A stretch of DNA of 64,000 bases from assembly GCF_902806685.2 (NCBI RefSeq), contig NC_048538.1, forward strand, positions 7,502,001 through 7,566,000. Reading direction: 5' to 3'. Below, piece by piece: positions 36,601-48,301 of the stretch (its first letter is position 1; every line of letters begins with the position of its first letter). A program made the translations under genes and the position numbers. The notes under the pieces were generated by a model. The model worked only from the letters and a program-made list of their open reading frames with translations, did no database searches and was not told the DNA's origin. The DNA is from Maniola hyperantus. Its lineage: Eukaryota; Arthropoda; Insecta; Lepidoptera; Nymphalidae.

Positions 36601-39600
36601 AGCAAAATACTAGTTATTATACTATATATAGCTCAATTACCACTCACTCACTGATTGACATAATTGTTCTCCTAGAAAGAGATAGAAAATGATATAATAA
36701 TGTATGGGAGATATGTTCAGAAGTGGGATTCGAGTAGGGAAAAATTATGACATTTCAGAAAAACAAGATGGCGGCCGACCTGACTTTTGTAACTTTTTTG
36801 TTTTCCAACCGATTTTGTTACAACTTGCAACAATTGAAGATATTAGTAAACAATTTTTAGAAAAAGTGAAAAAAATTGGAAAAACAAGATGGCGGCCGAG
36901 ATTTTCAAAAAATTTCCTCCTGTAAAATTTTGTATGAAACTTTTTTTTTTCAATCACGGTTTCATATAGAAGACAAAGATTCCTTTAGGGCAACATATGG
37001 AGGGAGCTGATGATTGAGGATTTCGGAGACGGGTGAAGGGCACGCTTGAGGTATCGAAGATAGGTGGGAGGTGCTCGACCAAATGTCATTCGAAACCTCA
37101 TCCAATTGCCAAAAATTTGAAAAAAAATTCAAAATTCCGAAAAAAAGATGGCCGCCATACAAATTTCATCGGCGTCCATCTCGGAGGGTATGAAAGATGG
37201 AAGAGTGGTTTCTTGGCAAGAGATGATCAGGATCCAAAGGTCTACTCGATGGATGGAAAAAAAATTCAAAATGGCGGAATTTTTTTTTTCATACAAAAAT
37301 TTTTATTATTCAAAATGGCCATTATAGACCTCGAGAGCTGCTTTAGCAGCTCGAGCAGCGAGCAAAATACTAGTTATTATACTATATATAGCTCAATTAC
37401 CACTCACTCACTGATTGACATAATTGTTCTCCTAGAAAGAGACAGAAAATGATATAATAATGTATGGGAGATATGTTCAGAAGTGGGATTCGAGTAGGGA
37501 AAAATTATGACATTTCAGAAAAACAAGATGGCGGCCGACCTGACTTTTGTAACTTTTTTGTTTTCCAACCGATTTTGTTAAACTTGCAGTTATTTTAGAT
37601 GTTAGCAAACGATTTTTAGAAAAAGTGTAAAAAAATTGGAAAAACAAGATGGCGGCCGAGATTTTCAAAAAATTTCCTCCTGTAAAATTTAGTATGAAAC
37701 TTTTTTTTTTCACTAATACTTTCATATAGAAGACAAAGATTCCTTTAGGGCAACATATGGAGGGAGCTGATGATTGAGGATTTCGGAGACGGGTGAAGGG
37801 CACGCTTAGGGTATTGAAGATAGGTGGGAGGTGCTCGACCAAATGTCATTCGAAACCCGATCCAATTGCCAAAAATTTGAAAAAAAATTCAAAATTCCAA
37901 AAAAAAGATGGCCGCCATACAAATTTCATCGGCGTCCATCTCGGAGGGTATGACAGATGGAAGAGTGGTTTCTTGGCAAAAGATGATCAGGATCCAAAGG
38001 TCTATTCGATGATTTGAAAAAAAATTCAAAATGGCGGAATTTATTTTTTCATACAAAAATTTTTATTATTCAAAATGGCCATTATAGACCTCGAGAGCTG
38101 CTTTAGCAGCTCGAGCAGCGAGCAAAATACTAGTTATACTATATATAGCTCAATTACCACTCACTCACTCACTGATTGACATAATTGTTCTCCTAGAAAG
38201 AGATAGAAAATGATATAATAATGTATGGGAGATATGTTCAGAAGTGGGATTCGACTAGGGAAAAATTATGACATTTCAGAAAAACAAGATGGCGGCCGAC
38301 CTGACTTTTGTAACTTTTTTGTTTTCCAACCGATTTTGTTACAACTTGCAACAATTGAAGATATTAGTAAACGGTTTTTAGAAAAAGTGAAAAAAATTTG
38401 AAAAACAAGATGGCGGCCGAGATTTTCAAAAAATTCCCTCCTGTAAAATTTTGTATGAAACTTTTTTTTTTCACTTGTGGTTTCATATAGAAGACAAAGA
38501 TTCCTTTAGGGCAACATATGGAGGGAGCTGATGATTGAGGATTTCGGAGACGGGTGAAGGGCACGCTTGAGGTATCGAAGATAGGTGGGAGGTGCTCGAC
38601 CAAATGTCATTCGAAACCTCATCCAATTGCCAAAAATTTGAAAAAAAATTCAAAATTCCGAAAAAAAGATGGCCGCCATACAAATTTCATCGGCGTCCAT
38701 CTCGGAGGGTATGAAAGATGGAAAAGTGGTTTCTTGGCAAGAGATGATCAGGGTCCAAAGGTCTACTCGATGGATGGAAAAAAAATTCAAAATGGCGGAA
38801 TTTTTTTTTCATACAAAAATTTTTATTATTCAAAATGGCCATTATAGACCTCGAGAGCTGCTTTAGCAGCTCGAGCAGCGAGCAAAATACTAGTTATACT
38901 ATATATAGCTCAATTACCACTCACTCACTGATTGACATAATTGTTCTCCTAGAAAGAGATAGAAAATGATATAATAATGTATGGGAGATATGTTCAGAAG
39001 TGGGATTCGAGTAGGGAAAAATTATGACATTTCAGAAAAACAAGATGGCGGCCGACCTGACTTTTGTAACTTTTTTGTTTTCCAACCGATTTCGTTTAAA
39101 CTTGCAACAATTGAAGATATTAGTAAACGATTTTTAGAAAAAGTAAAAAAATTGGAAAAACAAGATGGCGGCCGAGATTTTCAAAAAATTTCCTCCTGTA
39201 AAATTTTGTATGAAACTTTTTTTTTTCACTTATGGTTTCATATAGAAGACAATGATTCCTTTAGGGCAACATATGGAGGGAGCTGATGATTGAGGATTTC
39301 GGAGACGGGTGAAGGGCACGCTTAGGGTATTGAAGATAGGTGGGAGGTGCTCGACCAAATGTCATTCGAAACCTCATCCAATTGCCAAAAATTTAAAAAA
39401 AAATTCAAAATTCCGAAAAAAAGATGGCCGCCATACAAATTTCATCGGCGTCCATCTCGGAGGGTATGAAAGATGGAAGAGTGGTTTCTTGGCAAAGATG
39501 ATCAGGATCCAAAGGTCTATTCGATGATTGAAAAAAAATTCAAAATGGCGGAATTTATTTTTTCATACAAAAATTTTTATTATTCAAAATGGCCATTATA

Positions 39601-41957
39601 GACCTCGAGAGCTGCTTTAGCAGCTCGAGCAGCGAGCAAAATACTAGTTATTATACTATATATAGCTCAATTACCACTCACTCACTCACTCACTGACTCA
39701 TTGACATAATTGTTCTCCTAGAAAGAGATAGAAAATGATATAATAATGTATGGGAGATATGTTCAGAAGTGGGATTCGACTAGGGAAAAATTATGACATT
39801 TCAGAAAAACAAGATGGCGGCCGACCTGACTTTTGTAACTTTTTTGTTTTCCAACCGATTTTGTTACAACTTGCAACTATTGAAGATATTAGTAAACGAT
39901 TTTTAGAAAAAGTGTAAAAAATTGGAAAAACAAGATGGCGGCCGAGATTTTCAAAAAAATTCCTCCTGTAAAATTTTGTATGAAACTTTTTTTTTTCACT
40001 TGTGGTTTCATATAGAAGACAAAGATTCCTTTAGGGCAACATATGGAGGGAGCTGATGATTGAGGATTTCGGAGACGGGTGAAGGGCACGCTTGAGGTAT
40101 CGAAGATAGGTGGGAGGTGCTCGACCAAATGTCATTCGAAACCTCATCCAATTGCCAAAAATTTGGAAAAAAATTCAAAATTCCGAAAAAAAGATGGCCG
40201 CCATACAAATTTCATCGGCGTCCATCTCGGAGGGTATGAAAGATGGAAGAACGGTTTCTTGGCAAGAGATGATCAGGATCCAAAGGTCTATTCGATGACT
40301 TGAAAAAAAATTCAAAATGGCGGAATTTATTTTTTCATACAAAAATTTTTATTATTCAAAATGGCCATTATAGACCTCGAGAGCTGCTTTAGCAGCTCGA
40401 GCAGCGAGCAAAATACTAGTTATACTATATATAGCTCAATTACCACTGACTGACTGACTCATTGACATAATTGTTCTCCTAGAAAGAGATAGAAAATGAT
40501 ATAATAATGTATGGGAGATATGTTCAGAAGTGGGATTCGAGTAGGGAAAAATTATGACATTTCAGAAAAACAAGATGGCGGCCGACCTGACTTTTGTAAC
40601 TTTTTTGTTTTCCAACCGATTTTGTTTAAACTTGCAGTTATTTTAGATGTTAGCAAACGATTTTTAGAAAAAGTGTAAAAAATTGGAAAAACAAGATGGC
40701 GGCCGAGATTTTCAAAAAATTTCCTCCTGTAAAGTTTTGTATGAAACTTTTTTTTTTCACTAATACTTTCGTATAGAAGGCAAAGATTCCTTTAGGGCAA
40801 CATATGGAGGGAGCTGATGATTGAGGATTTCGGAGACGGGTGAAGGGCACGCTTGAGGTATTGAAGTTAGGTGGGAGGTGCTCGACCAAATGTCATTCGA
40901 AACCTCATCCAATTGCCAAAAATTTGATTTTTTTTTTTTAAATTCCGAAAAAAAGATGGCCGCCATACAAATTTCATCGGCGTCCATCTCGGAGGGTATG
41001 AAAGATGGAAGAGTGGTTTCTTGGCGAAAGATGATCAGGATCCAAAGGTCTACTCGATGGATTGAAAAAAAATTCAAAATGGCGGAATTTTTTTTTTCAT
41101 ACAAAAATTTTTATTATTCAAAATGGCGATTATAGACCTCGAGAGCTGCTTTAGCAGCTCGAGCAGCGAGCAAAATACTAGTTATACTATATATAGCTCA
41201 ATTACCACTCACTCACTCACTGATTGACATAATTGTTCTCCTAGAAAGAGATAGAAAATGATATAATAATGTATGGGAGATATGTTCAGAAGTGGGATTC
41301 GACTAGGGAAAAATTATGACATTTCAGAAAAACAAGATGGCGGCCGACGTGACTTTTGTATCTTTTTTGTTTTCCAACCGATTTTGTTTAAACTTGCAGT
41401 TATTTTAGATATTAGCAAACGATTTTTAGAAAATGTAAAAAAAATTGGAAAAACAAGATGGCGGCCGAGATTTTCAAAAAATTTCCTCCTGTAAAATTTT
41501 GTATGAAACTTTTTTTTTTCACTAATACTTTCGTACAGAAGACAATGATTCCTTAAGGGCAACATATGGAGGGAGCTGATGATTGAGGATTTCGGAGGCG
41601 GGTGAAGGGCACGCTCAAGGTATTGAAGATAGGTGGGAGGTGCTCGACCAAATGTCATTCGAAACGTCATCCAATTGCCAAAAATTTGAAAAAAAATTCA
41701 AAATTCCGAAAAAAAGATGGCCGCCATACAAATTTCATCGGCGTCCATCTCGGAGGGTATGAAAGATGGAAAAGTGGTTTCTTGGCAAGAGATGATCAGG
41801 GTCCAAAGGTCTACTCGATGGATGGAAAAAAAATTCAAAATGGCGGAATTTTTTTTTTCATACAAAAATTTTTATTATTCAAAATGGCCATTATAGACCT
41901 CGAGAGCTGCTTTAGCAGCTCGAGCAGCGAGCAAAATACTAGTTTATATATATAGCT
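21661..41957 (+). repeat. satellite array: about 27 copies of a ~760-bp unit
   Basis: The shared anchor atgggagatatgttcag occurs at 21755, 22523, 23305, 23958, 24732, 25503, 26261, one inferred in the gap, 27766, 28408, 29177, 29940, 30698, 31455, 32211, 32964, 33724, 34508, 35158, 35933, 36704, 37464, 38225, 38981, 39750, 40511 and 41273. Unit order: the linker ctatatatagctcaattacc, a variable (ctca/ctga)n run, two CAAGATGGCGGC motifs about 120 bp apart, a gatggccgccat motif, two caaaatggc motifs, a hairpin (gagctgct/agcagctc), and a gcaaaatactag end. Most units are 753-784 bp. Three are 642-653 bp and lack the 3' hairpin. Three alternative segments after the second-third of the unit start (ggtcttgcag, gttattttagat, caattgaagat) define unit subtypes. 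The short ORFs in the units are by-products of high identity, not genes. Confidence 0.95.
26844..27343. other. assembly gap, 500 N
   Basis: Exactly 500 N inside the satellite array, most likely a placeholder length. The anchors on either side (26261 and 27766) are about two units apart, but the true number of missing units is unknown. Confidence 0.99.
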
Positions 41958-42120
41958 ACATTGCGACTCCCCGTCTTACAGTTCTATAAGTTCTTAAGTA
42001 TGGGTTGCCTGGAAGAGATCACTTTAGTGATAAGGCCGCCCTTTGTTTTTTAAGTGTATCCTGTATTCTTACTCTCTGTAAATCTATTAACAATAAAGTT
42101 ATTTTAAATTAAATTAAATT
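41958..42120 (+). mobile_element. LINE 3' UTR and tail, continuation of 21206-21660
   Basis: After the array, gttgcctggaagagatcact and gataaggccgccctttg are typical lepidopteran LINE 3' UTR text. They are followed by aataaagttattttaaatt and a short (attaa)n tail. SINE DNA resumes at once, so this is the 3' end of the same LINE insertion. Confidence 0.75.
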
Positions 42121-42245
42121 AAAGGTGTGTGAAGTCTGCCAATCCGCACTTGGCCAGCGTGGTAGACTATGGCCAAAACCCTTCTCACTCTGAGAGGAGA
42201 CCTGTTCTCTGTAGTGAGCCGGTGATGGTTTGATCATGATGATGA
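42121..42245 (+). mobile_element. family A SINE, 3' half, continuation of 21018-21205
   Basis: It begins exactly where the left half stopped: aaaggtgtgtgaagtctgcc, then atccgcacttggccagcg, a ctctgagaggagacctg block and the atgatgatga tail. The shared aaa at the junction may be all that remains of the LINE target duplication. Confidence 0.85.
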
Positions 42246-42499
42246 CACGGACCTACCGCTACCGGACGTAGATCGCACTTAGCACATTCTGTGTTGACGC
42301 GTGGTTATGAACATCGTTAATCATTGTCTGCTAGGAAGTAAAACTGTATAATAAGTAGGTACTTCATGCTATATACTAATGGTTTTTAATTTAAAAATAA
42401 ACAGGATTATAATATTATCACTATTTATATTGGATTTATTATTCTAGGATCATCACTATAACAAAATTAAGTGCGTAAAGGTGCAACCACACGACCCTT

Positions 42500-43500
42500 T
42501 AAAAAACCGGCCAAGTGCGTGGCGAGCCACGCGCAGTGTAGGGTTCCGTAGTCACAATTATTATAGCTGACCTCGGGTAGTGCTTTTATTTTATTTATGA
42601 ATATTGAGGATATTTCGAATTCCACGGTTTTTCACGGTTCACTTCTACAAACGGGCCCACAAATGACGATGGAAAACAAAGTTTGCTGGGTCAGCTAGTA
42701 TAACAATAAATCAATCTAAACTAAATGAAACGAATAGGATTAGAGATCAATCACAAATACAATGCATACCTACAATAAAACTATAATATGTACTTATACA
42801 TTAATATGCAACTCATAATATCTACGTACAATAATTAACCTCGAAAACAGATATAACTCCTTAACCTTTGAACCCTACTAAGCCATGATAGTTTTCCTAT
42901 GGTTTTCCTTTAAAATTGATTATATATACTACTGCTGTGAATTTTTTCACGTTCCTATATACTACCATTTGGCTGATTAAGGGGGGACACTTGACTCCTA
43001 TAAAAATTAGCAGTTTAGAACACCATATTTTAAAAACGGATCTAGAAATCGAAAAATGATGTTCCCACACCCACATTATTTTTAAAAGACCTTTTCAACG
43101 ATACCCCACACTATGGAGTAGACGAGAAAAAAAATCATCCCCACTTTACATGTAGGGGACCTACCCTAAAAAAATATTTATCACAATTTTATTTCACCAC
43201 TTTGTCGGCGTGATTAATAGTTATACCCATGCCAAATTACAGATTTCTAGCACTCATAGTCTCTGAGATTAACCGAGCACCAGTGGCGTGCAGCTCATAG
43301 AAGCATAAACGCACTGCTTACCCTCATTGTAAGAAATCAATGCTTACTTTTTCATTATAACCTGCCGTAAAACAAGTTCATACCTAAATGCATACCCTGG
43401 CTTTAACTCCTGTGCACGCCACTGCCGAGCACGGACGGACAGACAGACGGACGGACATGGCGAAACTATAAGGGTTCCTTGTTTGCTACGGAACTCTAAT
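42500..43500 (-). mobile_element. ggttccgta-family element, interrupted by a hAT MITE
   Basis: Minus-strand ends are a ttccgtagcaaacaaggaac side (about 43480-43497) and a cgcacttggccggtttttt side (42503-42521). In between lie the cttatagtttcgccatg and tcccctacatgtaaagtggg blocks. The MITE at 43281-43424 splits it. The part at 42560-42960 is poorly conserved. Confidence 0.5.
43281..43424. mobile_element. hAT-type MITE, 144 bp, with intact 8-bp target duplication
   Basis: Terminal inverted repeats cagtggcgtgca / tgcacgccactg are flanked on both sides by the same eight bases ccgagcac (43273-43280 and 43425-43432). An 8-bp duplication is the mark of the hAT superfamily. It is inserted in the ggttccgta element at 42500-43500. 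Confidence 0.9.
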
Positions 43501-44262
43501 TTTCTAAGGACCTTTAAAAAAGTCTGACCGATTATATTATCAACGCGCAAAAAGCCTCTTTTTTGCGCGTTTCAAAGGTTTAAATTCATACATAATAAAG
43601 AGTATTGTCATTTTTATTTGGGTTTGTCTAGTGTTAGTCCATATATAAATAAACACTTCCACAGTTGTCACTTTCTTTCGTTATCAACGAGAACATGAAT
43701 AATGTTATCTCCGTGCCAATAATTCCTCTAATATATTTCGTGGACCTCTTTACGCTTTGCTGTCATTTCCTTTCATGCCTTCTCCGTTTCACTTGATATT
43801 GGCACAACATAATATTTTCATGCAACCGAATACACGTGTCAGGACATATTGAATTACATACTTTATTTCCGAACTATGGGGATTCGTTTGGTCAAAATCT
43901 ATATCTTGTTATTTCAACTGATTTCAACAATAGAAAACAAAAAATGTATTTATTCTGAAAATTTTATATTTGAATTAAACACATTTATACTAGTAGTTAC
44001 TAGGTACCTACCTACCTATATAGTAACTACTATCTAATAAGTGGTAGGTAGGTATAATAGATAGCTTCTTTGATACGAAGTGGGTAAATTACTTTTTAGA
44101 TACACTGACGTAGGTAGCTGATGAACGTACCTGGTAGGTTCATCAGTGATATTCATAAGGTTGCACAATATGCGACAATTTATTTATTTATTTAGGTTGG
44201 TAGCCCTTCCGCTGTCGCGTCGCGTCGGGCCAATATTGCAAAGAATTGTTGGTACAGTACGT

Positions 44263-44431
44263 GGCAGAAAATAATGTAGGTACCTACCTACATCGACCTT
44301 TAGAATAAGATTTCGGCTTTGTAGAGCGTTGTCTTTGTCACTCTTACCTATGTGACGTTTTGTCGGTCTCAACGACAGTGACAATGCTCTACAAAACTCT
44401 TTCTAAAGGTCGATGTACATTATTTTCTGCT
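44263..44431. mobile_element. foldback MITE beside a LINE fragment
   Basis: ggcagaaaataatgta and catcgacctttagaa on the left pair with cgatgtacattattttctgc on the right, then gctttgtagagc with gctctacaaaac. Non-coding. It abuts the LINE fragment at 44458. Confidence 0.7.
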
Positions 44432-44457
44432 GCATACCTACTGTAGGTACGCTTGCT

Positions 44458-44790
44458 TAAACGCGGTCTCCACTCAAGGACTTTCCGGCTCCAACGGCCA
44501 TCGCCTCTACGACAGGCATGACCTGCCCACTGCCACTTCAGCTTGCTAATAGTTTGGGCTATGTCAGTGACCTTGGTTCTCCTGCGTATCTCTTCATTTC
44601 GGATCTTATCCCTCAGGGAAACTCCTAACATAGCCCTCTCCACAAGCCTCTCCATAGCTCGCTGAGCGGCTTTGAATTTATGAACAAGGCCGTTTGTCAG
44701 TGTCCACGTTTCAGCACCATAGGTGCCTGAGGCTACTTCATATTCAGCAGTAATTTTAATACGATTTGCATTTAAAAGCAAGCCCTTCAT
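44458..44790 (-). pseudogene. LINE endonuclease/reverse-transcriptase C-terminal fragment
   Basis: The minus strand encodes YGAETWTLTNGLVHKF, AMLGVSLRDKIRNEEI and WQWAGHACRRGDGRW, the C-terminal part of RTE-like non-LTR polyproteins that are common in Lepidoptera. It lacks the endonuclease and the polymerase active site, and is cut at its 3' end by the foldback element at 44263-44431. A dead copy. Confidence 0.85.
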
Positions 44791-44889
44791 ATAGGCTGTT
44801 GAGATTAAAGCCTTTTGTTAATATTCTCGAGTAGACTAGTCTGTAGGTAGGTAGTCTGTGGTACCTACTTTTTCATTCCGATAGAAGTA

Positions 44890-45191
44890 CTGGTGGTAAG
44901 TGATCACCTGGTGGTAAGTGATGGTGCAGCCTAAGATGGAAGTCGGCTAACCTGGAAGGGGTATGGCAGTTTTTATTAAACTTATTGGTTTGTACACGGC
45001 ATCGTACCGGAACGCTAAATCGCTTGGCGCCACGGCTTTACCGGTAGGTTGGTGACTATAGCCACGGCCTCCCACTAGACCAGACCAGATAAAATTTAGA
45101 TACTTAAATTCCATATTTCCCCTGCCGGGAATCGAACCCGAGACCTCCACTAATAAGACCATGCTGACTATGCACTGCACCAGGGAGCCTA
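44890..45191 (-). mobile_element. tRNA-derived SINE, family B
   Basis: On the minus strand, the head reads ggctccctggtgcagtgc with a B-box-like gggttcgattcccgg. The body matches the copy at 4773 through cgatttagcgttccggtacg to the tcatcttaggctgcacc end. The tail is truncated or lost. Confidence 0.8.
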
Positions 45192-45247
45192 CTAGGTATA
45201 TGGTATAAATTGCTAATCTATATAATATGTAAGTATATAAAAGAGAA

Positions 45248-45365
45248 ATACCACTCACTAATCACGGAATCTCAGGAACTATAAAGCCTACAAACTTGAA
45301 ATATGGAAGATAGGTTCTTTCTAGGATGTAGGTGTCAGCTAAGAAACGGAAGGCCTAAGGATGTT
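45248..45365 (+). mobile_element. fragment of an accactcac-headed interspersed repeat
   Basis: taccactcactaatcacgga, then aggaactataaagcctacaa and tctaggatgtaggtgtcagc are typical of a lepidopteran non-coding repeat. The taccactcact start resembles the attaccactcactcac start of the satellite unit at 21661-41957. Confidence 0.4.
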
Positions 45366-45731
45366 GTGTGTGATTGGTTAGTAGGTACTTATTCAAACTA
45401 TTCAAATGAGAACCAAACTACATTTGTATAGAAAGTGCTAAGGTTTCTTACTCTTTACTCGTGTGTCCAAAGTTTGATAGGTTTAACAATTAATAACGTA
45501 GGAGATTGTTATTAAGTAGGTATATTACTAACTTTTCTCTTCTCAAGTTTTGCGCTATCTTCTTGATACAGAAAGAATTTATATGTGGGAGGGTGCTTTT
45601 ATATGTCAGGGTTGTTGGTACATTAATTACAAAGTTCCAATATTGCCAAAGTTAGAGGCAAAGTTGCCGTCGTCTGGGCCTTAATACTTATTTCAGTATC
45701 GAGTCTTTGCGATGTGATTAAAGTTATTATT

Positions 45732-45962
45732 TAATAGCTGATGCCCCCGACTTCGTACGCCTGGATTTAGGTTTTTAAAAATCCCGTGGGAACTATTTAA
45801 TTTTCCAGAATAAAAAGGAGCTCATGTCACTCGAAGTCTTTATTTAACTAAGTATACCCATGCAAAAAATCACGCCAATCCGTTGCTCCGTTGCGATGTG
45901 GTTGGAGGACAAACCAAAAAACCAATAAACCAACAAACAAACACACTTTCGCATTTATAATA
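45732..45962 (-). mobile_element. Helitron-like element
   Basis: On the minus strand it runs from atattataaatgcgaaagtg through tggtttgtcctccaaccaca and gcaacggagcaacggattgg to a cgaagtcgggggcatcagct end. Non-coding. Confidence 0.7.
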
Positions 45963-46142
45963 TGGGTAGTGATGTATTGTATCAATCATTCTTTACCTGA
46001 AGTAGTGTCTCTGATACATATGTAATATGATAGAGACCCACCCACTACACTCATGGGGTCATTTTGTTGCACAGTGACTGATACGGCGACGTACGCACAA
46101 CAGGTCTTCGACTGTGTCGATTTCATGTGCTACCTCTGAAAG

Positions 46143-46458
46143 GACCTCCCTGGCGCAGTGGTAAGCGCTGTAGTCTTTTTAGTGGAAGGTCCCGGGTTCG
46201 ATTCCCGGCAGGGGTTTGGAATTTTATAATTTCTGGGAGGCTTCAGCCGTGACTAGTTACAACTCTATCGGCAAAGCCGTGCTGCCAAGCGATTTAGCTT
46301 TCCAGTACGATGCTAGCTGTTAGAAACCATAGGGGTATGAGTTTAATAAAAACTGCCATGCCTCTACCAGGTTAGCCCGCATCCATCTTAGATTGCATCG
46401 TCACTTACCATCAGGTGAGATTTCAGTCCAGGGCTAACTTGTACCTGAATTAGAAAAA
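46143..46458 (+). mobile_element. tRNA-derived SINE, family B
   Basis: Head gacctccctggcgcagtggt, B-box gggttcgattcccgg, body and 3' end catcaggtgagatttcagtc then gggctaacttgtacctgaat. Slightly diverged from the copy at 4773, without a long poly(A). Confidence 0.85.
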
Positions 46459-46552
46459 AGACACATGGACATGGTAATACCTAGATACAATCACTGCCGT
46501 CCTACTACCGACATACCTACTCATTATAGCACAGACAGTGACAAAAACAGTC

Positions 46553-46596
46553 ACTTACATGGATACGTTTATACACGTATACGTATCCATGTAAGT
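46553..46596. repeat. palindrome with 15-17-bp perfect stem
   Basis: acttacatggatacgt and its complement acgtatccatgtaagt face each other around a loop containing atacacgtat. Origin unknown. Confidence 0.7.
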
Positions 46597-46843
46597 ATAT
46601 ATACGTATATTTTACATCGATGATATTTTACCACAAAACACTTACAGGTACAGAAAGCTCACTCCGCAAAAATGTTAAAATAAATAGCGACTATTGTTAT
46701 TACACAATAAAGTGCAATTCAGCTCGCAACGCACTGCGGCCTAAAATTTAATAAACGACTCTCTTTCTATCGCATAAACTCCTATCTCTCAGAGCTAAGC
46801 TAAGTGTCGTAAAGGTGCGTACCGCAGTAGGTATGCACCTATA

Positions 46844-47000
46844 GTTCGAGATAGCAATCGGGGTACCTATAGGGCGGGGGGGCCGCCCCGCTAAACCGCA
46901 CGTCACCCACGCTCGCCCGCACTGGGTTAGCGCGGGGGCTATGTGGGTGTGCGGGGTGTTCCCTCCCCGATTGACATCTCGACCTGTCGCGTACTATATA
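46844..47000. mobile_element. GC-rich MITE, family of 15970
   Basis: Ends gttcgagatagcaatcgggg (46843-46862) and ccccgattgacatctcgacc (46966-46985), then tgtcgcgtacta. The core is rich in gcccgcactgggttagcg. It is much more GC-rich than the surrounding DNA. Confidence 0.85.
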
Positions 47001-48171
47001 TTTCTCGCATTATGTGACTAGTGAGCATGACCTGATTACACAGACAGAAGCGCGGCCACGGACAGTGAAGGCTTAGCAATAAAATGTTTCTTGAGGTTTA
47101 TATTTTTTTAGAAAGACTTTGCTTTCCGTTATCTGCTTTGGCTCAGACACCCTAAGCTGTATTATCACATTAGGTACGAGAAACACAATGTCATCTCATT
47201 GTAGAAGTTGATCAGAAGAAGAAGTTCTTGGGGCGCGAAAGCTTTCTAACAAAACTGTAATTTGTTTATAGTTGTTATTATTTCAAATAATATATTCAAG
47301 ATTAACTATTACCCTAGAGTCTAGACTATCTATTAAGTTTCTATACATACGCATATTATCTAGGTACAAATTATATTATTTCTGTGCACCATACTTATAT
47401 CAAATCAATACGCTTCTTTATAATTTCTTAAAAAAATATTGGCTCGTTGCCAATAAAACCCGCATTTGAACTAAATCTTAAAATGCTATGGTGAAATGGT
47501 TACGTACACAGAATCTACGTTGAGTAGGTAGGTAGAAGTTTTATTAGCGAGACCCACTTGAAAGGTTAGGCAATTTAGGGAAGCCCAAAAAGGATTAAAT
47601 TAACAAATTAAGTAAACATAATATCATGTTATACCTTAAAGGATAGATATTAATTATAACAATTAGAATCTAATTTTGCGCACTGTTTTATTACCGGATT
47701 CAGAAAGGTCAGGCAATTTAGAGAAACCCAAAGAGTATTAGGTGAATTACGAACTAGCTCGTTTTCTCTTATTTATGGTCCAACCGGTGATCGCATTACA
47801 AACGGAACACGGGTAAAGAGTATAACATTAATAATCTTGCTGCCTGGTCATTTAGCCTGAAATCTATAGAGCGCCCTTTGATTTTGCTCCCTACTCAGAA
47901 TAATTTAAAACGAGAAAGATTTATATCAAAGTCAAAGGCAAAAATATGTTCAAACTAAGTTCGAGTAAAGTCACTTTATATTAGATAGGTAGTATGTACC
48001 TACTCTAGTCTCTATAGATCTCAGCTTCAGTTTTCCTTTGGTAACCGAAATTGCAGCTGACTAGTGACTACACGTTGGATTTTTTTTTGATTTAGGTACT
48101 TACTGAACTTGTTCAATAAATCAAAAAATCCAAGCGCTTGGCTGATGATACAATATGATAATGAAGTTAAA
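47001..48171. other. intergenic, no gene; short dispersed direct repeat
   Basis: aggcaattta and the following gaaacccaaa-like text occur at about 47560-47586 and again at 47704-47733. The rest is AT-rich DNA without recognised features. Confidence 0.35.
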
Positions 48172-48301
48172 GGTGGAAATCGGGGACGGAACGCCCCGCA
48201 CACCCGCACAACCCCCGCGCTAACCCGGTGCGGACTAGCGTGGGTGGCGTGCGGGTGCGCGGGGCATCCCTTCGCCTCTCACCCCGATTACCATCTCAAA
48301 C
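48172..48301. mobile_element. GC-rich MITE, family of 15970, degraded left end
   Basis: gaaatcggggacggaacgcc at the left and ccccgattaccatctcaaac at the right, with the same acccgcacaacccccgcgct core. The outer gacaggtcgag of the left end is lost. Confidence 0.75.

Noticed and set aside
21755..41955. Repeated 60-140-residue ORFs in the satellite (starting MGDMFRSG or MKGTL), as a tandem gene family
   Set aside because: They exist on both strands and in several frames of the same unit, differ by frameshifts between copies, contain no domain, and overlap poly-t and poly-a tracts. They follow from the high identity of the units.
21661..41957. CRISPR-like array
   Set aside because: The units are about 760 bp with no short repeat-spacer pattern, and the genome is eukaryotic.
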